This document shows, in pieces, positions 33,088 to 43,720 of a DNA stretch of 64,000 nucleotides. The position numbers and the translations under genes were made by a program. Numbering within the stretch: the stretch's first letter is position 1; every line of letters starts with the position of its first letter. The notes beneath the pieces are model-generated. The model did not search any database. It saw nothing but the letters and a program-made list of their open reading frames with translations, and had not been told where the DNA came from. The DNA comes from Timema cristinae. Its lineage: Eukaryota > Arthropoda > Insecta > Phasmatodea > Timematidae. The stretch lies in the NCBI GenBank assembly GCA_039000515.1, contig JBCFYV010001001.1, positions 6,563,033-6,627,032 of the forward strand, given 5' to 3'.

Positions 33088-33442
33088 ATGGCTGGTCCGA
33101 GTTCTAGGTTAAATGACTCAGATATATTAGATTATTTAGACAGTATTGACAGTGAGAGTGACTTTGTGCCTGAAAGTGGCTTTGATACCAATAGTGATGA
33201 CAGTAACCCAGGTCTTACGACTTCAAGGATTGTCTCTCTCCAAACATATGCACTGACGTCAAAATTGTAAGTACTGTCCTGTATACATGATTTTACAAAA
33301 AGTCATATAGTTTAGAATCAAACAAAACTACAAGCTTATATAAAATTTTATAGAAATAAATGCTCTTTCTTGCAGGATGACTGCTGAAGAAGGAAAATGT
33401 GAAAAAGAGGCTTTTTTTAAAACTTTGAATAATAATTTTTAA
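33088..33442 (+). CDS. piggyBac-like N-terminal mini-gene, two exons
   Basis: The ATG at 33088 opens MAGPSSRLNDSDILDYLDSI, followed by an acidic DSESDFVPES stretch. This resembles the acidic N-terminus of piggyBac-type transposases (DDEI...L..SD). The frame meets a consensus donor GTAAGTACTG at 33267. A pyrimidine tract and AG at 33374-33375 precede an exon that joins in phase (ttg/MTAEEGKCEKEAFFK) and stops at 33440-33442. The predicted product is 81 residues, far short of the usual 550-600. The catalytic DDD domain is absent, so this is a non-autonomous remnant. A terminal-repeat-like GAGTGCAAAAGGG followed by CTAA at 33620-33635 may be the right end, with TTAA mutated to CTAA. Confidence 0.45.
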
Positions 33443-33635
33443 CTCAAATTTTCAAATTTCAATATTTTTTTCTAAATCTTTAATGTTTATTGTATAAGTG
33501 TGATTTTTTCCATTTGTATAAATTGAAAACTTTTTCAATGGGAACATTTAAAATGTTTAGAGGTAAATATTTGAAAATTAGCCCAAGTTTTTTTTGGATA
33601 AGCCCAGTGAAAATGTGTTGAGTGCAAAAGGGCTA

Positions 33636-36147
33636 AAATAAATTTTCAATAAAATCTCTAATAGGGTTATTGAAACAAACAAACACTCCATGTTAAAAAA
33701 TAATAAGTTATTTAAAGAAACAAAAGCAAAGTTTCAAATGTAAAAATCAATACACAAAGTAGTTAATTGAAATGAACAGTGAGAATTTGATCCAAACATT
33801 CTTTAATGACAGTTCAAGCCAAGTTCACACCCAGTCATGTTAGCATTGCAATGTAAATTAAAGGTAAAAGAAAGAGATAGTAGAGAGTTCAAAGTCAGCA
33901 GCTCCCCGACAGAAGTGCCCGATGTGACGCTAAGTTAACAAAGCCAGGCTCTAGACTAGTACATTTTGTAGACAGCACGACCACTTACTAACTTAAAATA
34001 TTTTGCAGTTTAACCTGTGACATGATATGGAGAGTAATCAATTAACATTTGAAGAAGAGGGAATGCATTTTAAAATAGGCTATCGAGAGTATGAAAATGT
34101 TTGTGAAATGCTATAAATGTATGCAAAGTCAACTAAAACGATATTTCCAAGAATTGTGTTTGAGTCAATAATATAAAGAAAATCTCAAGCACAAGTTCAC
34201 ACCTTTCATATCTAGACTACGGCATGCAATTGAGGAAAATTATGTGTCAGAATACAGGATAAAAACTTTTCTTTTAAACTCAAATTACCTGCTTTTACAA
34301 GCTTTACAGACAGCATTTAACATTTTTTTTAAACCGAACCTTTTAATAGTTTTTCTTGGTGATTGGGATTTTTTTTTTAAATCCTAAGCTACAAAACTTA
34401 ATATTCTAAGTTCCTGTTCATTTTCAAGTATTTAATTAGGCAATATTTGTGTCCTTGAGTAAATTTGTTATAAACATCTCCCCTTTTAGAGTTTTCCAGG
34501 TTTTCCCTACCTGTAGCCACCATGGAATAACTGTGATGAAGCTAATGATCCTGGGTGTCAAAGCCAAGACTTTATTTACAGAACCGGCAACAATCTGCCC
34601 TGCCTGCTATGCAGTGAGTGGTTTGCAGGTGGGATGTTAGGATCTTACAGCACTAAAGTTATTGTTATAGAGAAGAGTTATCGATAGAAAAGGATGGGTC
34701 TCCACTAAGAAAGAATTCTAAATATATCGATGTACTCTCCACAATATCATCATCATCGTTTCATCTAGCACCCTCATCTATCTGGATAATGAATTTCCCA
34801 AATGGTGGACCGGTCACCAAAATAATGATTTGAATAACCCCTTCCCCCAAGGCCTCCAGACCTCTTGACTTTTTTGGCTGGGGTACCTGAAAAAGAAAGT
34901 GTGCACTCATAAATAATACAATGGATGCAAGCAAAATCACAGCATTACTAGCCAGCTGCTGATGTATGCGCCCTATTTTTAACATTTTGGGTAACTTCTG
35001 TAATGTATCAATTCTGTGTTCAATAAATAATTTATTTGGATTTGTTTCTTAATGGTATTACATACCCACCAACTATAGTTTTGCCGTTAGAACTAGACAA
35101 ACGTCCAAATAATTACTAATTATTATCATTAAAAGACAGTTTCACTTCACAGATATGAACATCATAAATCAGTAGAAATCTCTAACAAGGCATCACATTT
35201 GAATGTGGTTTTCAATAGCCTTCATTAGAGGTCAGTGGAGTTGAAAAGAATAAAATTATTTCCAATTAAAAAAAATTACAACCCAATAGATAAATATATA
35301 TTTCTCTCATACTTAATTTTGCTGTTGTCGAGTCGTAAGCCCCACCATGATTTAATTACAGGTTCTAGATTAAGTGTGAATAAAATTTGTTATTGTTAAT
35401 AAACCATGTAATAGTCTATTTAATATTACCCCATGGGTTATGAATTTATTGTTAATTTCCAACCTGCAAGATTAAGTACAACCTTACTACAAACAAGAAT
35501 GTTCTCTGTTCAAATAATAAATCTAGAAGATGACACAATGACATTTTGTTTTAAATTTTCCAATATAAATTTAAAACTTTTAATAATATCATTTAAATAA
35601 TTTTGTGTGTCACAAGTCAACATAACTTAATTGTTCAGGATAACACTGAAGATAAACAATACTACTTCCCTATCGTTTATTTTTAGTTCATTTTATCAAT
35701 TATTATTAATTTGGCCTTTACCACAACATATTTAAAAGTGTTTTATTGCATCATCAATGTCAAGGACTTGATAAAGTTGCAATTTTCACATTTTTAGTAG
35801 TTGAGTTTCCCTTTTTCAGTATGTAAATGAATTAAGGAATCTTTGAAAAACCAAAATAGCATTTTCTAAAATAGTTTTATAGGTTTACCATATACTTTAT
35901 CTATGGTAATCTCCTATTATATATTTAATCTAGTTTTGATCATTGTAAAATTTATGCCATGTAGCTTACCACTCACAAATATTTTAAGCTTTATATTTAA
36001 TAAAATGACCTTCGGCCAAGTCACAACTGCCTTAGCTTTTCACAAGAATGGAAAATTGCAGTTCACGGTTGCACAGAAGCCTAAGGAAAAAAAACAACTT
36101 AAAACAACTATTTCATGCGCATATGACATCTTATATTAACAAGTTTA
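33636..36147. other. Unannotated AT-rich spacer
   Basis: Several 60-75 codon frames occur (34449-34640 +, 34761-34985 -, 35903-36139 +). None has a motif, splice context or repeat partner, so they are treated as chance. Confidence 0.35.
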
Positions 36148-36152
36148 TTTAT

Positions 36153-36510
36153 CAGGGTTGCCATGATTTTCTTACTACCAAATTCCCTGTGGTTTCCATA
36201 CGGAAATTCATATTTATTTCCATCAAACTAAGAGTTAAGTATTGTTAAACTAACTATGTTTAAAACAGATTAAAGATTGATGGAATAATATTGTTGCTTC
36301 ACAACCCTTGTTTAAGGGGACAATAAGCATGTTTGAATAAGTGCTTAATTCTTCAGTTAACTTTTTCAGGACCTACTATTTTAAGCTTTCAGTTAAATAA
36401 ATAAATGTCCCAACTTTAACAAAATATTCTAACATTTTTACTAAATTTTGTACAATTCTGTGTTTCCCGATTAAAAAAACCCCTGTGTTTTCTGGTTCCT
36501 GGCAACCCTG
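36153..36510. mobile_element. CAGGGTTGCC MITE, complete copy (358 bp)
   Basis: Begins CAGGGTTGCCATGATTTTC and ends TTCCTGGCAACCCTG, giving inverted ends CAGGGTTGCCA/CAGGGTTGCCAGG. It is flanked by a perfect 5-bp repeat TTTAT at 36148-36152 and 36511-36515. Subterminal inverted segments with TTTTC(T/C) and CCTGTG recur near both ends. Related copies lie at 53192-53819, 61709-62132 and, incomplete, 41285-41505. Confidence 0.82.
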
Positions 36511-36515
36511 TTTAT

Positions 36516-38097
36516 AATAGTAATAGAGGGCACATTGTTTCGTTTTGCAATAAATTAGGAAACCTACGTGAGTATGAACCATGCCATACATTCTATGATT
36601 TTGGGGAATCTGATAATATATAATTTGAAATTTGAATATAAACTGAAAGTTCCATTACCTTTTTCTAAATTTTCTAAGATATAAAATTTCCAAGTATTTT
36701 TGAATATCTTGTCATAATTCTTTGAGTCTGTGAATTCATTACTAGGTACCTATCTAGGATTAAATTTTTTTTTTTACAATTCCATGGAACTTTATTCAAC
36801 ATTCTAAGGGTTAAATAGGTGAATTTACTCTAACCAAACTTAGTATTATACAACATTTCAGAAGAAGAGTTCCAAGCTCCTTAAGACATTCATGCTTTGT
36901 TGGCTACATGCCTGTATAAACTGAGATGCAAAGTTGAACACAAATTGGCTTAGCTCTCAAGGTATTTTCACAAAACACGAGATAAAGAACATAAATAGTT
37001 CATTTCAGAATTTTTATTTCAATATTTGTTCTTGCTCCTTCCACTGTAGAGTCAAAATGATGGGCGCATAAGCATAGGAACTAGGGAGTGGCGGCAGCAT
37101 GCTTCCATTCCCCCTCACGCTTGGCAGGGGTTCGAGAAGGTTTTAGGACAAACTATGCAATGATTCATTTAGGATTGTTGAAACCAGTAAAATGCATGAC
37201 TTAAGGCTTCTTAACAAATCACATTACTTTTTAATTATTTAGGAGAAATAAAAACTAGTATTGGCTATTTTTACACAAACCTTTCATTAAACCAATGTTT
37301 TGAATGATCAAATTAATACTCTATACTTTGTCTCAACCCGAAAGCTGGGGTTCATTTTGATACACAGGTGTGGCTTCTCAGAATAAAGGGGAGGTTTGAA
37401 ATGGAACCGCTGGCCAACTAGCATATAGCATTTGTAGTTTTTGTTTCTTAGCTTGAGGGATGAAGCCAGTGAAATGACACTTGGCGTAACAAAAACATAT
37501 CAGATGTGCAACCCTTTTTATAAGGCTTTTTTCACCAGCGGTTGTTGGGATGAGGCTACTGGAAAATAAAAGGCCACCCTGGTGGGTTACAGCCAACTCA
37601 GTTTACTGTAATATTAACCTACTTTTACCATATAATTTGGAAAAGTGAGCTGCAAGATTTTACTTATTTACCCTGATGAATAAAGAAGACTATAAATGCC
37701 CTGGACGTAATGTCACGTCAAGGTCACAATCATTACTGGTTATGGCGTGTCATGCCTCAAATTAACTTATGTCACAATGTTATTTCAGACACCATAATTG
37801 GGTCAAACCCTCAAATTATACCCACTGCACCTGTTTCAAATAATAAATCATGTCACTAACAATATTTTTTTTTTAAACTCACTTCCTCACCCCTCACACA
37901 ACCTCGACGAGTATTTATATGCTGTGGATCACCAAATACTAAAGAAGAGAGAGAATTGAAGAGGAAATGAAGAGTGACTAGGTACAGTTAAAGGCTACAC
38001 CACCTCACACCAACTTAGTTTACTATTAAGGATGTGAGATCTAGGACCGTTTGTAATATATACTTTCTTATAAAAAGAAATCTCCTTTTAATAATTT
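36516..38097. other. Unannotated spacer
   Basis: A GC-richer block at 37050-37140 and a minus-strand 72-codon frame at 37378-37596 carry no recognisable motif. Confidence 0.3.
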
Positions 38098-38251
38098 GAG
38101 GTCTGCTGAGGAACAAGTGATACAAAGGTCTAATGGAGTTTGTCTCACACCCTATTCCTTGAATGTATCTTAAAAGTTGATCCAAAGGTCTCAAGGGAAC
38201 TAGTTATGAAGTTCTCATTGAGATGGCTCAAATGTTTAATGAAAGCTGAGC

Positions 38252-38440
38252 CAATGGTCTTGTAAAGCCAGTATGAAGGTATGGTAAATCCGGCCTGAAG
38301 ATCTTGTAAAGGTAGTCTGAAGTTCTGGTAAAGATGATCGGAAGGTCTTTAGAAGCCGATCCGAAGGTCTGGTGAGGCCGGTCTGAAGGTCTAATAAAAG
38401 ATGGCCTAAGGATATCTTAAGAGCTGCACAAAAGTCTCAA
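38252..38440. repeat. Diverged minisatellite, 22-bp period
   Basis: Units close to TGAAGGTCTGGTAAAGCCGG+TC start at 38252, 38274, 38296, 38318, 38340, 38362 and 38384, an exact 22-bp spacing. They then start at 38407 and about 38430 with one-base slips. More eroded units (CAAAGGTCTC, TGAAGTTCTC) extend upstream to about 38098. The period is not a multiple of three, so it is not a coding repeat. Confidence 0.88.
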
Positions 38441-38692
38441 GAAAGTGACATGAGAATTAAGCCACATAATGGAAATATAGAAGTACCTCAAAGCTGTCTT
38501 AAAAGTTTTAGTGATATTTCAAACTTTTCCAATCTTCCCACCCCTTTCTTTAAAATTATTCAACCCACTTTATTTGTGTGTATGAACATAGAAGTTGTGT
38601 TCTTAGTTCTATATATTTCCAGCAGTTTTAATATGTTCACAAAATATTGATCAAAGATGTTTGCAGATATTTTAACTTAAAATATGCTTATA

Positions 38693-39988
38693 CAAGGCGT
38701 GCTTTTTTTTATAAGTACCGTTTTGAAATTAAAAACACAAATGTACTTTTTTTTAACCAACATGAAAGCCTGTACTTTTATCTACTTTTCAACATAATTT
38801 CCACCAACATTAAGACACTTGTATCATACAACCAGCTTTTGAATTCCATCCTCATAGAAATCTGCCACCTGATTTGATAACCACTGCAACACGGACGTTT
38901 TGAGGTCATCATCATCGTTGTGGCGCTGACCACCAAGATGTTTTTTTAAATGTAGGAACAAGTGATTATCACTTAGGCGTCAGGTTGGGACTGTACGGAG
39001 CGTGATCAAGTTGTTTCCAGCCAAATGATGCGATGAGATCTTGGGTACGATTAGCCACATATGGACGGCATTGTCATAAAACAAAAAAATCCCCTTACAC
39101 AGCATGCCACACCTTTTGTTTTGGATTGCAGTTTAGTTAAGGTCTCAGAATTTATTGTGTCACTCGGAGGCGAAAAATCCACAAGCAACACCCCCTTCCT
39201 ATCCCAAAACATAGTACACATGATTTTTCAGGCTGAAATTGTTTGCTTGAACTTCACTTTCTTGGGTGATGTTGAATGCCGCCATTCTATGGATTGTTGT
39301 TTCAATTCTAGCTTAACATGAGCCAACCATGTTTCATCGACTGTGACAATTTGGCTTAAAATATAATCACCAAAATAACTGTATTGCTCAAGGAGTATCA
39401 ATGCCTGGCTAAACGTTTGGTTTTGTGCACCTCAGTCAATATTTTCGGTACCCAGCGTGAGCACAACTTACGATAATTTAAGTGTTCTGTCACAATTTGA
39501 TAAAGAACACTTCTTGAAACTTGAGAAAACTCATTAGATAGAGATGAAATTGTAAAGCGTCCGCTCTCTCAAACTTTTCCCATCAACTTTCTGCACCAAG
39601 TCTTCAGTAATGACAGAAGGTCGCCCACTTCGTTCCTCAACATGCACATTTGTGCGGCCATCTTTAAATGCTCTAACCCGTTTTCTCACCATTCCTTAGC
39701 TCATAATGTTTTCTCCATACACTTCACTGATCTTCTGATGAGTTTCAATCGCTTTCACATCTTTTGCATGAAGAAAAAGAACAGAGCGTATTTCATAGTC
39801 GGCGGGATTTTCAATTGACAGAGTCATTTTAAATACTCGCAAACAGATGTAACCACGGTTGAATACTTTCGTAATGGCGTTAATGGCTAGCAAACAAATG
39901 GAGGTACTTAACGTGCATGCATGGAACGGCAGCCCCAGCGCTGCAGCGGCCGAATTTCAAAACGGTACTTACTTAAAAAAAAAGCCCG
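38693..39988 (-). mobile_element. Full-length mariner element (about 1.3 kb)
   Basis: The ends read TACAAGGCGTGC...AGTACCGTTTTGAAATT at 38691 onward and, inverted, TACGGGC...AGTACCGTTTTGAAATT ending at 39990. They are flanked by or include TA dinucleotides. Roughly 35-bp terminal inverted repeats enclose a transposase on the minus strand. The length is typical of mariner. Confidence 0.9.
38782..39827 (-). pseudogene. mariner transposase, complete length but inactivated
   Basis: The minus-strand ATG at 39825-39827 opens MTLSIENPADYEIRSVLFL, then IETHQKISEVYGENIMS and a stop. Next follow VRAFKDGRTNVHVEERSGRP, a frameshift, SQVSRSVLYQIVTEHLNYRK, VTVDETWLAHV, FYDNAV, DLIASFGWKQLDH, YSPNLTPK and a C-terminal WLSNQVADFYEDGIQKL-like segment ending at 38782. 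Catalytic residues D (VDETW, near 39340) and D (YDNA, near 39075) remain. The third, normally in YSPDLAPSD, is N and is followed by a stop. At 1046 bp it fits the usual 345-residue transposase with several frameshifts. Confidence 0.9.
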
Positions 39989-40084
39989 TATTTAGTTATA
40001 TTATCCAGGATCTATAATATTTTAGTACTTAAATTAACAGCTAGGTAATTTGAAACAACCAAATAAATTGAAGTAATATTTTTT

Positions 40085-40530
40085 GTTCAGTAGCTACTTT
40101 AAGTGTGTCCAGCCAAACTATATTTTAAAAGTCCCTGACCTTTCCAGGTTTCCCAAAGTCAATTTTCAACTCTTCCAGTCACTATATTACAAACACTATT
40201 TTATTAAGATTGCAACCTAATGTAATATTTTTATACACATTCAGAAATTATGTCACTCGATGTAAGTGTTGAAATATTTTAACCTAAGCCAACGGTATAC
40301 TGGATAGTGTCATCCAAGTTAGATTTTAGTTAAATCTTCTTGAGACATTAAAAATCCCCTCATTAAGTAAAGTTGTAGGCTATATCAACAGGAACAAATG
40401 TGTTAAAATAGATTCACTATTAACTAGAAGAAAGATAATGTTATTTTGACTATTGTAAATAAAGGTTATGTAGTTTATTAAGTGAATATGAGAAATTTGA
40501 TAAGATTCCTTGGTTTTTCCAGGTCTTTGA
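40085..40530. repeat. Dispersed repeat, copy 1 of a pair
   Basis: ACAAACACTATTTTATTAAG, TAATGTAATATTT, AAATTATGTCACTC, ATTTTAACCTAA, TTTGACTATTGTAAA and TTTCCAGGTC align in order with 43345-43720. The TTCCAGG text at both edges (40140 and 40518) resembles hAT subterminal sequence, so this may be a non-autonomous hAT element. Confidence 0.65.
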
Positions 40531-41284
40531 ATAGCCTATTATATAATTCAAAATTTGTTTTTTTCATGATGGTGATAGTACCAGAACTAAGGTTAATGCA
40601 TTCAAAAGAAATTAAGTTACATTTTGATCCTTTTTTTGTTCCAACTGTCATAATCACAAACAATTATTTTCCTAAAACCCCATAAACCTAGTTGAGTTAG
40701 CTTATATATAGTAATGATAATAATTTAAAGAGAGCAGCAATGATTTATCTTTGTCAAGCGATTGCTAATTTAAAATGCAAGTGTGATTAACATTAGAACA
40801 AACAAAAGAGGGTGAAACCTAAACTCGTTAGGTTTCAAAAGAGAATAAATTTTCTTACACTTGAACAGTTAAAAAGAGTGATAAAAAAGTGTATACAATT
40901 AAAAACATAAATTAAGGTTATCTTATGGTGCTATCAATGATTTTATTAGCAATTTTCAACATAATTATGGAATGTATCAATTTGATGGGTTTATAAATGG
41001 ACAGTAATGATCCAATCGGTAAATAGTTCAAGTTGGCAGTGTCATAAAACTTTACTTGATAAAAGAAAGCCTGGTAATAATTAGTCTACATTTATATTAT
41101 AGTACTCGTGTACCTAAAGGCCTGGAAACTAAGTGCAATCTGACCAGAATTGAACATGAAAATAAGAATATTTTTATAATTTCTGAACTCATGAAATAAG
41201 TGTTTTAGGATCCACTTGCAATAAAAACTTATGAGAGGTTCGAAGGGTTTCTAAGACTAATAAATATCATCCAGGAACAGGCCG
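40531..41284. other. Unannotated AT-rich spacer
   Basis: AAGCCTGGTAATAA near 41072 recurs at 43755, suggesting that the similarity between this region and 43345-43840 continues past the clear repeat. Confidence 0.3.
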
Positions 41285-41505
41285 GGATTCACACTATATT
41301 CTTACTACCAAATTCACATTTTTCCAAGCAGTTTAGATTGAATAATAGAATAATAAATTTATTTTCCATTAAACTGACTATTGTTAAGTCAGAGGATTAC
41401 TTAAGAATTATGGAGAAATACATCTGCTTATGCTTTACAATTTTTGTTTAAGGGATAGTAACTAATAAGACATGTTTGAATCAAAGTACTTTATTTTTTT
41501 CAGTT
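41285..41505. mobile_element. CAGGGTTGCC MITE, incomplete copy
   Basis: TTCTTACTACCAAATTCACA, TTTCCATTAAACTGA, TTTTTGTTTAAGGGATA and ACATGTTTGAAT align in order with the complete copy at 36153-36510. Both terminal GGTTGCC ends are lost. Confidence 0.6.
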
Positions 41506-42354
41506 CACTACTCATCATGGCACTACAAATATATAAGGTATGAGTACAAGGCATGCACATCCCAAAGGTCAGCCATGAGAGGTGGGGGATGAGGTCAGAA
41601 TCGAACCTACACACTAGCAAACCCACCGATTTATGCCTTTATTCAGTTCAAATTTACCTAAAATGTACTTTCAAATGGGTTTTAAAGTAATTCAATGAAT
41701 GGTTTGACTAATTCAAATAATCTATTTCTGTTACGGAAAAAATCACATAGATTGGACCAAAATAAGAGATACTGTATTTTGGGACTCATTGTAATAGCTT
41801 TTATTTAAAAAGGTTAAAACCACCATTTTGAAAATGGAAGTGTGATCTACAAGGATATTTAATAAAAAAATAAGGAATCTCATTAAAAAGAATCAAAGAG
41901 ACCTTTACGTCATCTTAGCAAGGCCACCTAAGGTTATATCAGCCTTACCACCTTACTTCTCCCTCAGATCCATTAAAACATTTTTTCTCCAATGCCTTGT
42001 TTGAGATATTTTGATGTAAAGTTTTAAAATGAACACCCGGTATACACGTCATGTCGGGACATCAGAACACACAATTTTACTAGTGGAAAGCAAGGGTGTA
42101 GAAAATAAGTCTGAGGGTTCAGACCCTTCCCCCTCTTAATATATGTGCATAGAAACTTTTATTGGCTAAAGATATAACAGTAATTTTCTAGAATAGCAGA
42201 TCCCCATAGACAAAATATCTTTATAAGCCCTTGAGTCGAGGAAGTTTCAAAAGTTTTTATGGAAATATTTTGGTATAAAAGAAAAAGTTTTGTTTTTAAA
42301 ACTGTCTGGGGTTGTATGCAGATTTGATAGCCATGCAAATGTGTTCCGAAAAAG
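41506..42354. other. Spacer with an isolated reversed B-box-like motif
   Basis: GAATCGAACCTACACACTAG at 41600-41620 looks like a reversed tRNA B box, but no matching SINE body was identified. Confidence 0.3.
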
Positions 42355-42527
42355 GCTGGTTGAATATGGAGGAAGTGCAACCACATATGCGTAGAGGCAG
42401 ACAGTAAAACCATTTAAGTAAAACAATTCTCAGTACACAAAATGGGGATTTGAACTTGGATCTCCTTGTCATTGGCAGTTCACTATTGCAGGAGTAACGC
42501 CTTACACCATTCAGCAATCAGGGTAAT
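42355..42527 (-). mobile_element. SINE-C, 3'-truncated copy
   Basis: GTACACAAAATGGGGATTTG, CTTGTCATTGGCAGTTCACT and ACGCCTTACACCATTCAGCA match the head and B-box half. The TAACCTGAACAGG tail is not present. Confidence 0.68.
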
Positions 42528-43344
42528 TAAAAGTATTTCAGTACTTAACAACAATTACCATGGATTTAAAAGAAAGTATTTTATCTTAAGTGTTCAGTTA
42601 ATAAAATTAGATGTTTGGTCAGGATAAGAACTTTAATAATGAGAAGCTTGAATTAAGTGACACTAAAATGCCCAAATGAAGCGTGAAGAGAAAAAAAAAA
42701 CCTGTGGTTTACGAATTAATTTTTATGTTGAAGTAAAACATTAATTATAGTTATAACTATTGAGAATAAACAATGTCCGTACACATTTTTAAAGCAAACA
42801 CAATATTTGCAATTTTTAACTTAAGTGATTATGACAAACTGTTATAAAACTCAGGCAAAATTGTGTACATTAATTTTATTGTGCAATACCATCTGTTATA
42901 AGAAAAATTAAAATTTTTACTAGTGTATTTTACAATTACAATAACAAAAAGTGATAAGTTTTTCAATTCAAGTCCAATATGAATAAGTCAAAAACTTGTG
43001 TTTCCACTGTGATAGCCAACAAGATAATTATTGTACTTGTTGAAAGCAATATTCTGTAAACTATTGGGCTGTATGCAATAATAAAATATAATTTATGTTA
43101 TAAATAAGGAAAAGTTTTAGTTTCCGGTACAAGTGAGTATCAAATGAAGATGAGTGGCTGGTTGTCAGACAACTCGTTCTGACCATCATGTGCAGCAGCC
43201 ATTTGAATCAGTCGCACCTACCGTATACACATGTTGTATTATTATGAGTCTTCATCAATGCAAAGACCTGCTTTTTTTACGCTTCCATTAAAATGTCCCA
43301 AATTAACAAATAGTCGTTATTTTTAATTATATATATGTATAAAT
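42528..43344. other. Unannotated AT-rich spacer
   Basis: No coding, repeat or terminal inverted structure recognised. Confidence 0.3.
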
Positions 43345-43720
43345 TGTATATTACAAACATTATTTTATAACGATCACAACTTAATGTAATATTTCTAGAT
43401 AAATGCATTCTGAAATTGTGTCACTCTATGAAGGGGTTAAATAATTTTAACCTAAAGCGATGAGATATTGGGTAGTGAAATCTAACTATCTTCTTCTTAT
43501 AATGTAATTAAATTCTCAAAAATGTGCATAAGCCATGACACAAATTTGGCTAAAGATGACATGAAAATCACAGGTTGATTGAGAATGGAAGAAAAATGCT
43601 ACTTTGACTGTTGTAAAGTAAAGTTTATTTTTTAGTGAATATGTAAAAAATTATAACCCAATAAATTACCTGACATTTCTCTGATTTCCAGGTCGCTAGA
43701 AGGAAAGTTTAGTACTGAAT
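43345..43720. repeat. Dispersed repeat, copy 2 of a pair
   Basis: Aligns with 40190-40520 in the same orientation over about 350 bases with many substitutions and small gaps. It ends in TGATTTCCAGGTCGC. Confidence 0.65.

Noticed and set aside
38252..38440. CRISPR-like array
   Set aside because: Units are contiguous without spacers and diverged, and the setting is a eukaryotic genome. It is a minisatellite.
39061..39321. An 86-codon + strand frame
   Set aside because: It is antisense to the mariner transposase, which has matching motifs on the minus strand.
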